In this document: piece after piece, positions 23,015 through 34,800 of the stretch
Numbering within the stretch: position 1 is the stretch's first letter
Layout: each line of letters begins with the position of its first letter
Assembly: GCA_036346405.1 (NCBI GenBank)
Contig: CM070562.1
Coordinates: 111,512,412 to 111,576,411 of the forward strand
Source: Phyllostachys edulis
Taxonomy: Eukaryota > Streptophyta > Magnoliopsida > Poales > Poaceae
Length of the DNA: 64,000 nt
Direction: 5' to 3'
Made by a program: the position numbers and the translations under genes
The notes under the pieces: generated by a model
The model's database searches: none
What the model was told of the DNA's origin: nothing
Seen by the model: only the letters and a program-made list of their open reading frames with translations

Positions 23015-25925
23015 ATGAGGCCACCACGAGGCAAGCAACCGAAACCCTAGACTTATACGTTGATTTGCTCTCTGAAGTTTGTTCGTGAGATTGAATATTG
23101 CCAGATTCAGAGATTGATTTCACTGAGTCTTGACATACGTGACCATCTTCTTCTTGTTCTCGATTCAATCTCACCTGCTGATGTTTTGCTTCCCGCAGGG
23201 CGCGGCGGGAGGGGCGATTTTGGAGGCCGCGGCGGCGGCGGGAGGGGATTCGGGAGAGGAGATGGCGGAGGCCGCGGCGGGAGGGGATTCGGGAGAGGAG
23301 ACGGTGGAGGGAGAGGAGGCAGGGGTGGGAGGGGAGGCAGGGCGTCGTGGGACGGCGGCCGTGGGGGGAGAGGAGGAAGGGGTGGCATGAGGGGCGGGAG
23401 CAAGGTGGTCGTGGTGCCGCACAAGCACGACGGCGTCTTCATCTCGAAGTCCAAGGAGGACGCGCTCTGCACCAAGAACATGGCCCCCGGCGAGTCCGTC
23501 TACGGCGAGAAGCGCATCTCCGTGCAGGCCCGTTCCTATTTCTCTCTCATTCCCCCCTTTACGCGCATCTTTTTGCTACTGTTGTTTTGTGACGTAGATA
23601 TGTTTGTGCGAACTGTTGTTTCTGTTAGTAATTGTTCAGTTATACCAGTAGCGCTAATTGTGATTTGTGTTGGCAGAGAATAGAGTGTTAGCTGTTAGTT
23701 GTGTTAATCGATCAGATGTGTGTGTAGTGCTAGTGTTTTGTGATTCCTGTGTCAGTAGTATCCGTGTTCCTTTCCGTGTTCCTTTCGCAGTAGTGTTGCT
23801 CGTGTTGTTGTGGTACTGGCTTTAGCGGTGTTAGTGTTTGATGGTGTTGACAGCATCTGGTCTGGTATTAACAGAACGAGGATGGAACCAAGGTCGAGTA
23901 CAGGGTGTGGAACCCCTTCCGATCTAAGCTGGCCGCTGCCGTGCTTGGTGGTGTTGACAACATCTGGATTGTAAGTTTGTTACTGAGCCCGAGCGTGCAT
24001 TAGCTTGTAGTTTAAAGTGTTTGAAAACCTTGATAGTTTCTGTCGTGTTCAATAATGGCTTCCTTGTTGTTATAGTTGACGTCGTGTTTATGATTTAGGC
24101 TCCTGGTACTCGTGTGCTATATCTGGGTGCTGCCTCAGGAACGACAGTGTCTCATGTATCAGATATCGTTGGACCGGTGAGATCTCGTTGCTTCTTTCTT
24201 TTGTTGGTCAAGTCTTTGATTTGTGCGAGTAGTCCTAACAAAGCCTCACTTTGCAGACTGGGTTGGTGTATGCTGTTGAGTTCTCGCACAGGAGCGGCAG
24301 GGATCTTGTCAATATGGCCAAGAAGAGGACCAATGTGATTCCCATCATTGAGGATGCCAGACATCCGGCAAGGTACCGGATGTTGGTTGGCATGGTTGAT
24401 GTTATCTTCTCTGATGTTGCACAGCCTGACCAGGTATACCTATCTCACATAAATACTTCAGAGCAGCTCTCTGCGGCTCTGCCCTTGCTTACGATTGACC
24501 TCTGATTTTTCTAGTATACAATTGATGGTCAGTGTTTTTCTTTGTGCAATGCTTTCATGACATTTGGTGGCTATACTAGGGCTTAGCAAATGATGAGCAT
24601 ACTCGGATTCCCCTTCAGGACATCAAAATGGATGATGCAAATTCGAGTTTCTGATGTGCTTGTGCCCAATGCCAATTCTTCTTCTTCTTTTCTCTCTTTT
24701 CTTTACTATTTGGCTTGCTACATTTTATCACTCTGACAATGGCCATACGTGGATTCTTCCATCTTCAGCACATCACATTGGATGGTCAACAATATATTAT
24801 TCCCATTTTAATTACTTCAGATTTGATGAATGAATCTTGTTTTTTCATTTGAATTACTTGGACTGGTAGGAAGCTGTTGCCTTATTCCAAGACCTTTTTC
24901 TCGTTTTTGTTCTTGTTTGATATGTTCTTTTCATATGTGTTATTTAGTTGCTTGTTCTTGTGGCATGCCTAGTAACTATCTCCTATATTTGAAGCATTTT
25001 TATGCTTTTCTCTTCAAGAGTTCCTTGTAGAGGTATTTTGTGGCTTCTTTTCTCTGTGTTTTGGTGGTATGTGAAATGAACATGATTACGCTGTATATGC
25101 CGGTAGTTGTACTTCAATTTGCCGGTTCCAGCTTGCTGCAGTTCTGGTACTTAGAAATCTATTGCAAACTCTGAAGTTGTATCTGCTACCAGAATTTTGA
25201 ATAATGCTTCACTGTGTTTGGTATTTAAGTCTATAAATTTTCATCTGTTTAATAAATTCATAAGTTTGCTAAAATGATGAATTACTTTAAGCTTGACCAA
25301 AATTCTACTGGTGGTCTCGGACCCAACTTCAGCTAAACTGGTGCACCCTTTCGTCTTGATCCGGTGCATAAAATACAGCTTGAACAAATAGGCCATTGCT
25401 GTTTACATCTGATATACATCTTAGAAGTTGTGCGAATTCTCTTGTCAAATAAGGCTTCTTAAATACTAATTGCATGCAAAATTCCCAATTTGAACCTTGC
25501 ATGAGATGGGCCCTTCGAAAAAAATCTTGAACTTAACTGTTAAGCTTTTATAAATCTTCTATCCCGCAGGCTAGGATCTTAGCCCTTAATGCTTCATACT
25601 TCCTGAAGAATGGTGGTCATTTTGTCATTTCAATCAAGGTACTACTTATCAGTCTCAGCTTCGAGTGCTATTATTGTGCATTATTCAAAGCTTACACCTC
25701 AGAAAATTTGGACTTTGCATTGGTCTCACAGTTTCCTTATTTTGCCAGGCAAATTGTATCGATTCCACCATGGCTCCTGAGGCTGTGTTTGCTAGCGAAG
25801 TGGAGAAGCTGAAGGCTGATCAGTTCAAGCCGTCGGAGCAGGTGACCCTGGAGCCCTTTGAGCGTGACCACGCCTGCGTTGTCGGTGGTTACAGGATGCC
25901 CAAGAAACAAAAGGCTGCGTCCTAA
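23015..25925 (+). CDS. FIB: fibrillarin, rRNA 2'-O-methyltransferase
   Basis: Fibrillarin is the catalytic subunit of nucleolar box C/D snoRNPs; it transfers methyl from S-adenosylmethionine to the 2'-O of rRNA. Exons 23015-23030, 23199-23527, 23875-23970, 24099-24176, 24257-24433, 25570-25638 and 25749-25925 give 313 aa, the normal plant length. The N-terminus is a glycine/arginine-rich GAR domain (about residues 5-70). The methyltransferase domain follows, with VLYLGAASGTTVSHVSD (SAM-binding motif I), YAVEFSHRSGRDL, VDVIFSDVAQPDQ and GGHFVISIKANCIDST. It ends GGYRMPKKQKAAS. Introns 1 and 2 lack an obvious GT donor at the conserved junctions (see findings); the other introns are GT-AG. Intron 5 holds a C/D snoRNA. 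No disabling change is seen. Confidence 0.95.
24579..24667 (+). ncRNA. U60: box C/D snoRNA, U60-like, in fibrillarin intron 5
   Basis: Box C is ATGATGA (24590-24596), box C' is near ATGATGC (24632-24638) and box D is CTGA (24651-24654). The ends pair: GGGC..AGCA (24579-24588) with TGCT..GCCC (24657-24667), giving the terminal stem beside boxes C and D. Upstream of a degenerate D' (CAGG, 24616-24619) the guide CGGATTCCCCTT is complementary to AAGGGGAATCCG, which I remember from a conserved part of 25S/28S rRNA. The fifth-nucleotide rule then points to a G. Arabidopsis fibrillarin genes are known to carry U60 in intron 5, the same intron. Expressed by splicing and trimming of the host intron (known for the class). 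Confidence 0.85.
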
Positions 25926-26279
25926 GTAGAAGAAATAGTGTTTTATGCCTGCGATCTATATGATCAAATGTACTAGTGCGAAGAACTTGTTCAAGAGTTT
26001 TGTTGTATCTGTGGGAGACAATGCTTGTTTTACAGCTAATCTCATTAAATTCGAGGAGACCTTGCTGGTTGAATGATGTTTCCATTTCGTAGTAGCAAAT
26101 GTAATCTAATCTAATCGCTGCCTATTTGCTTGCTTGGTTTCCCTGAGAACCAAACCCGACCGACCGACCGACCCACTTGCGATTACTTTTCTTATGCTAC
26201 GCACACTCGATCGTCTTCTTTGGGCCGTCTAATCCTACCAGCACCGTTACGTTACTGTCTCCGTTCTTACATGACAGCC

Positions 26280-26609
26280 CTCATGACATGATTTTTTTTA
26301 TTAAATAATCTTTTTTAATTTTTATTTTAAAGTTAACCTCTAGCGCACTTTATTTTTAAAAATAATCCCTTTGGTTACGTCATCACCTATGACGTAACCA
26401 AATAATATTGTCACGCCAGTCCGTTTTTAGGTAAACTCTTGTCACGCCATGGGTGGTGGCGTGACCAAAGAGGTTTTTTTTACGGACTTATCCTATGGCG
26501 TGACAAGAGTTTGCCCTAGCGTGACAGTGTTGTTTGGTTACGCCATGGAGATTAACTTTAAAATAAAAGTTAAAAAAAGATTATTTAATAAAAAAAGTTC
26601 TCATGACAT
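26280..26609. mobile_element. 310-bp MULE-type MITE with 10-bp target duplication
   Basis: The element (26290-26599) has inverted ends built on TTTTTTATTAAATAATC, and is flanked by the direct repeat ctcatgacat (26280-26289 and 26600-26609), of the 9-10 bp length typical of Mutator-like elements. The interior has nested palindromes: ttggttacgtcat / atgacgtaaccaa at about 26372-26402, and several GTCACGCCA / TGGCGTGAC modules at 26410-26550. Non-coding. Confidence 0.8.
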
Positions 26610-26705
26610 TGTTTCTGACATGAATAGTAAAATACCATACTTCTAAACATGTTCATGCTCTGAGAGAAACCAAACACAATCTACTAGTGGCTCTCTACGA
26701 AACAT

Positions 26706-28258
26706 ATGGAGTCAAGTGTTTCCGGTAAGCTATATTAACCCACTAGACGGAGGAATTAGCTGGAAGGCTGACTCTTTTCTTCCTCAACCAAAATGCCATG
26801 CTATACTGCTTTAGTTGTACATTGACCCTGTTTCCATGTAGCATATATTAGTTCCAATAATAGGGGATGTACAGTGTAGAGTTGCCTCAATTCTTATCCT
26901 TTTTTATGGGTATCATGGGTCTACTTGTTCAATGTTTTCTATCGTTTTCATTGTTGATTCCGAACAGAAAAAAGTCCCATGACTGAACTCATAATGCCAT
27001 GGTTTTGCTATTCACCTTTCTTTCATATAATTCTGAATTTCCAAATGATGTTTCTCCTCAGATGATAAGGAGAAGCCAACACATTTGAGGTTTCTGGTGT
27101 CTAACACGGCAGCAGGATGTATTATTGGCAAGGGTGGATCAACTATTAATGACTTTCAGTCCCAGTCTGGGGCTCGTATTAAATTTTCACGTAGCCATCC
27201 ATGAGTTTTTCCCCTGGCACAAATGACAGAACCATCATGGTTTCTGGACTGTTTGATAAAGTAATAAAGGCCATGGAGCTGATTCTCGAGAAACTTTTAG
27301 CTGAGGTAAATCATTTTATTTTGCAAATGGTTGTATCCGTAGGGCCATGTTGCCTTTGTTTCATAATTGATCTTCGCCGGTTATTTTTCAGGGGGACGAA
27401 TCCAATGAAGCTGAAGCTAGACCCAAAGTTAGACTTGTAGTTCCTAACAGCTCTTGCGGTGGAATTATTGGTAAAGGAGGAGCAACAATCAAGTATGCCC
27501 CATCAATAAACTTGTTCTAATTTCTGATGCTATCAGTAGTCTTATCCCCATTATGGTAATTAATTTTCTAAGCTAGTGCAATACTGTATTCTAAGGACAG
27601 AATGAGGTATATCTGAACCAACTGACCATAATAGGAAGCATGTGGTCCTTTTCCTAGTGTTCATCCGATTGTGTGAATGACAGTTTGACATGCGTTAGTT
27701 CCAAATGACTTGCAGCATGTTTTTCCTTTGTTCTTGACTTGTATACTCTAGCAATATTCATTGTTCCATATTTTATTGTTTTGTTTTACTTTATGTTCCT
27801 TGGATGTTGAGAGTTGGTGTGTCCCCTTTTCTCTTCAGGTCATTCATTGAAGATTCACATGCTGTAATTAAGATTTCACCACAGGATAACAACTATGTTG
27901 GTTTGCATGATAGACTCGTTACTGTCACAGGACCCTTTGACAATCAGATGCGAGCGATATATTTGACATTTAGCAAGTTATCTGAGGATGTTCACTACCC
28001 ACCTAATCTGAGTTACCCATTTCCTTATGCAGGTAAATCCTAGCATTTTTCACTACTTGATGTTTCCACATGGATACATGCTTGCTTGGGGTGTCTCTCC
28101 ATATTGCATTTGTTGCATCAGTTTCAGTATTTGAGGAATTCACATGCTGCAATTCACATTGGATGATAGCATGATTTAAATAAAATAAAAAGGTGCCATA
28201 TAATAATGCTGTGAACTATGGACCTAATGGGTATGGAGGAAGGTGCCAAAACAACAAG
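26706..28258 (+). pseudogene. KH-domain RNA-binding protein (BTR1/NOVA-like) pseudogene, intron-containing
   Basis: Intact relatives have three KH domains and bind single-stranded RNA. Segments in order: 26706-26724 (MESSVS), 27062-27305 (KH1, with CIIGKGGSTINDFQSQSGAR), 27392-27492 (KH2 start, SSCGGIIGKGGATIK), 27839-28032 (KH2 end, SFIEDSHAVIKISPQDNN through PPNLSYPFPYAG) and about 28192-28258 (VPYNNAVNYGPNGYGG). Introns keep GT-AG ends, so this is a genomic duplicate. KH1 is broken near 27204: the cat codon of SRSH is followed by a ccat duplication plus one further inserted base, which brings in TGA, and the frame resumes at GTNDR. The fifth segment lacks its 5' part, and KH3 was not found downstream. 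It begins about 0.8 kb after the fibrillarin stop codon. Confidence 0.87.
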
Positions 28259-28259
28259 G

Positions 28260-31080
28260 TTAGTAATTGCTGCTGCATTACTCTTGTTGTTATGCATCTC
28301 ACTCTTGCAAACTTTTTTTTTTAATTCAACATCAGCATTGCCTTGCATGCATCTAGTCCATATGTGTTGATACCGAGCTACCACACGTTTTCTTTTGCTA
28401 TGCACTAGAGGAGGAGGGGGTGATACGTATTGAGATACTTTCTAATAGATACTGTTTTCTGGTTTGTGTAATCATGTCGTGTATCAGGAAATCTCGTGAA
28501 TTTAAGGTGTTACCCTGGTAGTTTTTTTGTGGGCGTGTAATATCCCGTTTAGATAAATAAGTAATTGAGGAATTAGAAGAGGTAATTAAGAGTAAAATCA
28601 GCAAGTGGGGAAAAAGGAAGTGGGGTTTTTCCATTTCGTAGTAGCAAATGTGAGTATTGGCATATTATTATCAAGGAAAATCACTAGCTGCGGTTGGTAT
28701 TTTTCATTCCCTTAAGAATGAATGTTATCTCTGTGAACAGAATATTTATGCCCATGTTTAATGGGTTGGTATCAAATTGGACTATCATCCATGAACTAAA
28801 ACGGTATTTGCGATGGCAAGGAGCGCTGCTTCAGAAATCGAGTGTCACGTGGGTCTTGGCCAATATGTCGTGACACATGGAGATCTCTGTGGGGGCGACG
28901 GGCAGAGCTGGCAGGGGTGGTGCAGAGGTGGAGAGATGATAAGGTGGCGACTGTCTCGTTCACCTCACGAGTCTCGATTAGAGGTGGCCAAATGAACTGT
29001 AATAGTCGTCGGTTCAAAGCACAGTATTATTAGCCTGATTCAGACACAGTACGGCTCGCCATCTAAATAGGTTTTGTCGGCTCGAATCAACTCCCGTGTC
29101 GTGCTTGAGTTGTGATCTCGACCCAGCACGACACGCCCATTACACTATTTAGCATCACATAACACAACATGATCCATTTTGGTACGGTTAAGCACGGCCC
29201 TAGGGGCAGAGGAAAGGGGAATGGCATGGGCCTGGCACTCTATGATTGTGTGATTACTAGTATTAGTCATTGGTAATTAATCAAATTGTCCTTAATTATT
29301 TGTCCCTAAGACATCCAACGAAGCAGCACGATGTTATTGGGCTGCCCTGTTATTGTTCTTTTTTTTTGCGATGTTAATCTATCTTTTACTATATGCAAGC
29401 ACCAATTCAATTATGAAACCCATGCACTCACTTCTATATCACTAAATTTTAATTTCTTCGCAATGTTAACGATGTTATGTTATGGGTGCATTTTTTTGCG
29501 ATTACAAGGGAGAAGCACATGCACACGTGAGTGCGCCCCCCTTAACACACGCCTAGACAGACGGAGGCTAAAAATAAATCAACGATCTTACAAAATTCCT
29601 ACTGAAGCGCGCTCGCGTGTGCGTAAAGGTGGACACTAGGATTTGAACCTTAGTGGGTATAGTCGTACACCCACAAACCACCACAAAGGAGCGACATTAC
29701 ATGAAAAATACAAATTCCAAATGCATAAGTTTATAAAAATTCTCAATCTTTTTTTTTACCAAATGCAGGGTTGTTTTATATCTTTCCAAAATTTTAACAT
29801 CAAACCCAATCACATTTGCATTTATCTGTTTCGTATATAGCAAATACATTTGAGTTTGATCTTGAAATTTTGTAGAGATATAGAACATAATCTCCCCCTA
29901 CATCTCATAATTTTTTAGAATGTTTGAAAACTTCTAGGTTTGATTTTCCACAGAATTTTCGCCAGATACGCTGCCCACAAAAAAAAATCTACAAAATCAA
30001 CTACATTAATCTGATTAGTATGTATCATTTGCTATGCAAAAAATTAACTTTTTTTTTATCCCCCCCCGGCGCTATGTCCAATTCCTGGCTCCACCCCTGC
30101 ACGACCCGTTAGGCACATTAACTATCGAATTTTTCAGCCATTTATAGCCGTTGGGGAGCTTACGAAACAAATTTTAAAAAATCTCTCTCTTTTTCCCTCT
30201 AAATAGGTAGCAAACCCCCCTCATTCATCCACCATCCAACCTTTTTTCTTTCCCAAGGTTCTCATGTTCACTTTTTACTTGGCAAACTTTTTAACGAGAC
30301 AACCATCTAAACATTAATAAAGCCAATTATTACATTTTTAATATATTTGTCTCTTTCGATGGGTATAGAACTCATTTTTTTTAAAAAAAATAATTTGTAT
30401 TTTTGTAGAATCATTGCAATTCTCTCATAATTTCTATGCTGAGATGGGCTAAATGGGCCTACTCTGGCCTGTCAGGCTAAATGTGATCGGACCAGCACGA
30501 CACGGCCCGTGCGATGTCGCCGGGCATTGCGGGCGCCTTACACGCTCTGTGCTCGTGCTACCGACAGGTGAGCCCAATGACACCTCGACATGTACTAGTG
30601 CGGGTTGGCAGCGTGTATGTATGGATAGGTGTGGCCATTATTATCGGGCTGGCTACATCCCCATGCACATATGGGATAGTGCCACCAGTCCCTCGCTCTA
30701 ACCAAACTACCCTCGTGCGTTTCGACTCTTTTACACAATTGCACTCGAGGTCAACAGCCAAAACTTTGTATTTTCCCCTCTCCGTTTAACATTAAAAACA
30801 AAATATGCGTAAGAGGAACAATAAAGCAGAAAAAGACACTCAAATTTAAGCCAAATGACCCGAATTCGGTGGTAGGGTTGTACGTCCACATTGAGCTAAG
30901 CTCGGATTTGGCAAAAAAAAAAAGAGGTTTAAACTTAAATCGACCGACAAAGGAACAAATACTAGACGAAACGCAGACATGCATATTAACCACACTCTGG
31001 TCCATAGATAGCGAAATTAAAAAGAGATAAAGGTATTGATTGAGAAATCAGTAAGTTATTTAACCTCCTCTTAAATTCGA
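28260..31080. other. intergenic repeat debris; hAT-like fragments
   Basis: No gene recognised. At 28979 tagaggtggccaaatg resembles a hAT-type end and is followed by GCACGACACG-rich DNA to about 29200. Similar GGCCCGTGC / CAGCACGACAC words recur at 30480-30560. No paired end or target duplication was found. Several poly-A/poly-T tracts (29349, 29965, 30050, 30380, 30915) are present. Confidence 0.4.
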
Positions 31081-31089
31081 TTAATTCTA

Positions 31090-31885
31090 GTAATCACAAG
31101 CAAGCGGAGGCTCCTCCTCCTCCCCCTTCTCTCTCTCGGTCTCTCCCTCCTCGCCTCGCACTCGGATCCAGCTCCTAGGGTTTCCCACCGCCTCCTCGCG
31201 CCGCTCCCCGCTTCGATTCGCGCCCTCATGTCACTAGAGCTTGGATACCGCGGGGTGATTTGATCCCAGGAGGCGAAGAGAGGGGTTTGTTCCCTTTGGC
31301 TCAGTTTTGGGTGGTGTTTATGAGCTGTTGGGAGTGGAGAAGATTATCGGGTTTGGGACCTAAATATTTGGCCCTGACATCCTGATTTGGTGTTTTGAGG
31401 CCAAAAGCGGGGGGAATTCTGGGGAAATTGAGTCTTTCCCCACCTCACCCTTACTCGGTTTGGGTGGAGTAGGGTGATACAGTTTCAGGCTTCCTTTGAG
31501 GGGCCGGTTCGAGCGTAAAGTTTTAATCTCTTGCAGCGATTTGATCCTGGTAAGCCCAACAAGGAGATCTCTGTTCCGTGAAAACTTGTGTCATTTTCGT
31601 GTAGGCTGTGTAAGATTTGGATTTGTGGTAATCCATTTACCGGATGGTTCCTCCTGACTAAACTATATAGTTTCGACCTTGCTTTGCAGGGTGATTTGAT
31701 CTATTTGGTGGGAGTGATCCGGCTCTGGGGGTTCAGTTCATGGATTAAGCAAGCAGACTGAATCGTGCTTCTTTGGGTATAAAAGTTTGAATCTCGGAGC
31801 TGTGGTTCGATCTGTGGAGTGGAAAGAATCGTGTGCTGGGCTTAGTTGTCGTGCTCCTTATTGCTAGATGCAGAGCGGGAGCGAG
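31090..31885 (+). promoter_or_regulatory. 5' leader of the proline-rich gene, with probable leader intron
   Basis: A CT-rich start (cctcctcctccccc, tctctctcgg) is typical of a plant transcript leader. gtaagccc at about 31550 and tttgcag at about 31684-31690 could bound a 5' UTR intron. A short upstream frame (ATG 31228 to TGA 31263, 11 codons) precedes it. The true transcription start is not known. Confidence 0.45.
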
Positions 31886-34800
31886 ATGAGGTCCGTGCAC
31901 AACAGTGTCGATACGGTGAACGCAGCTGCTGCTGCCATTGTCACGGCCGAGAGCCGCACACAGCCTCCTGCAGAGCCGGTTCGTGCTTCGACGCCTTCTT
32001 GTGTGATTTTCATCTATGTTAGTGCTACCTTGCATGCTTTAGTTGGATCGTTTAGGCAGCTTACTATAATGATTCTGTCACCGTGACTAGAGTTTTTGGT
32101 TGCTTCGTTGATGCATTATTCATTTGTGCTTAATCACATATTTGGCTGCTTCTTTGTGTGATTCGACATGTGCTGCAAGAAAAGCTAGATTCCATGCAAC
32201 ACGCTGTCACTCGGGTAGCTTTGGTCGCATAGTCACATGTACTTGTGGTAGGCTTTTGATTGTGTGGTGGCAGTGCTGAGTACACGATTGTTGCCTTTTT
32301 CATAAATACTCCATAGAATTTTTCGAGTTAGGATGGGAAGCAAATGTTACAAATATTGCCACAGGTTTAGTCGTGTGCATTGAAATGGTTGTTCCTGGGC
32401 TATAAGGATTCTACCTACAAAGTGAAGAAATGATTGACATTTTTTGACATAGCCATATCTGTGTTCTCTGATATACCTTTGGTGGCATGGTTGTATCTCT
32501 AGGTTAGAACATTGATGTTTTGGTTGATGTATTTATTTATACATTCATTTTTGGAGAAAAACACACTATTCGACCAATGAGGGCAAGTTTGCTTGCTTGC
32601 TTCTTCTGTTGACTTGTAAATAATTTTTGTGACATTGTTTTAACATATACGAAAAAGTCTCAGCACTTCTCAGCGGGAGCGAGAAAACCCTAGGTTTTAG
32701 GGTACTAGTATCAGAAAACCCCAGGTTTTGTGATTTGTTTCAGAAAACCCTAGGTTTTGGTCACGCCATAACGCGTGGCATGATAAAAGCACGTTGTCAC
32801 GCCACGGATCTCGGCGTGACCAAAGTGACAGCACTTGTTGTCACGCCAAGATCCGTGGCGTGACAACACGCGTTCGCCACGCCAAGATCCATGGCGCGAC
32901 CAAAACCTAGGGTTTTCTGATACTAGTGCCCCAAAACTTGGGGTTTTCTGACATTTACTCTATTTTAAATGCAACAGATAGAAATCCAAGTTCAGTTCCT
33001 GCCCTAGATTTTTCTGGGAACTGCAATACATGTTTTCTTTCCTTCAGAAAAATCTTTATACGATGAGTACTACATTTGGCATGTATGATTGCCATATTTG
33101 ATCTTTCATGAAACCTACATACCGGCACTGAAGATATGCGTGGAAATTGGAGTTGTAAATAAGGTGTGAGAATGCCTCAGAAAAAAAACAATAGTTGAAA
33201 CAGTCAGTTTGAATTCTTGAGAGGACCAGATGTGACCAAAATATTATTTCTTAGCTGGCCATATGCCACTAACTATCCTTTCAATTTTTAATCCCCGACC
33301 TTAGTTACTTTTTTTTAATACATGGCCTGCTGTTTAGGCCTTCATCCTGGTATGTTTATTAGTTTCCATCTCACAGTTTGTCTGTTATTGAAAAATAAGG
33401 CAATGTGATTAGGGCTGGAAACGAGCCGAGCCAGCTCGAGCCAGGCTGGCCCAAGCTCAGTCTTCGCTGCGTCTCGGCTCGTTTAGGAAACGAGCTGAAA
33501 ACCATGCTTGGCTCGGCTTGAAAAGTGGCTTGAGCTGGCTCGTGAGCATAGCTTCCTCACGTGCAGAACCAGTTCCCATCCTATGGCAAGAAAGGGCGGG
33601 CCGGATGGCGACCGTGCAGTGGATGCCGAGGAGACAGCACGGCGGATGGGGCGGCGAAAGAAGTCGGCTGGCAGACGGCTATGTGGATGCCGAGGAGACC
33701 ACGTGGTGGACACGAAAGAAGGCGGCCGGCGATGTGGATGCCGAGGAGACCGCACGACAGATGGGGCGGCGAAAGAAGTCGGCCGGCAGACGGCGATGTG
33801 GATGCCGAGGAGACCGTGTGGTGGACCCAGAAGAAGGCGGTCGGCGATGCGGATGCCGAGGAGACTGTGCGGTGGACGGGGCGGCGGAAGACGGACGGCG
33901 AGGAGACGACGGGGCAGACATTGAGGAAATGGCGGCGGCGACACCCCCTCGATGGGAATCGCTCGAACAACGCCTCCCCCTGTGGCTCCTATGTGACTCG
34001 GTCTCTCTGTTCTCCAGGGTTAACACATAATGTGGCCGCTGAGATCTCGTATGATTTTTTTGATGACTTGTATGATTTCATTTCCACTCTTTTTGAGGTT
34101 AAATGCAACTAAACAGCACAATGATGCACTTTTATTTCTATTGTAAATTTGTGACATGTCTTGTATTGTTCATCACGTTGAGGAGCTCAGGAAGACAATT
34201 AAATATGGAGTGTGTATGTCTGAGAAACATTAAGCACGTGCTACTGCATTCTGATTACACATGGGCGTTTAACTCTCTTCAATTCATACTTATGAAGTTT
34301 CCACATGTATTTATCAACCATTTATGCTCCAATGTGCAATCCTCTTAAGCAAGATTTCACAAGAATTACTCTTTCTTTTAGTATTAATAACCGGTGTTGT
34401 TCATTTGCAGAGAAGGAAATGGGTTGATTGGTTGAGCGCATACTTCTGCTTTGGATCTCAAAAGAATGGCCGGCGCATCAGTCATGCTGTCCTTGTCCCA
34501 GAACCTGCACCTCAGAGGACAGATGCACCCATGCCAGAAATTCCAAGTCATCCACCACCCCCAGTATTCCCCTTTGTCGCACCTCCATCATCTCCTGCTT
34601 CTTTCCTCCAATCAGAACTCACATCTATTGTACCACCGGCCGGCCCTCCATCTTTTTCTCCTCTCTCGCCAAATTCTCCATCTCCCACAGGGCCTCCATC
34701 CATCTTTGCTATTGGGCCATATGCACATGAGACACAGCTAGTCTCGCCTCCGGTCTTCTCGGCCTTCACAACTGAACCTTCAACAGCTCCTTTCACTCCC

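Noticed and set aside
25267..25350. Second possible C/D snoRNA (atgatga near 25274) in fibrillarin intron 5
   Set aside because: Box C is present but no properly placed CTGA box D and no terminal stem were found.
33483..34112. Several 115-183 codon frames in the 33.5-34.1 kb region
   Set aside because: They are products of the 115-bp GC-rich tandem repeat inside an intron; the repeated arginine/aspartate patterns match the DNA period.
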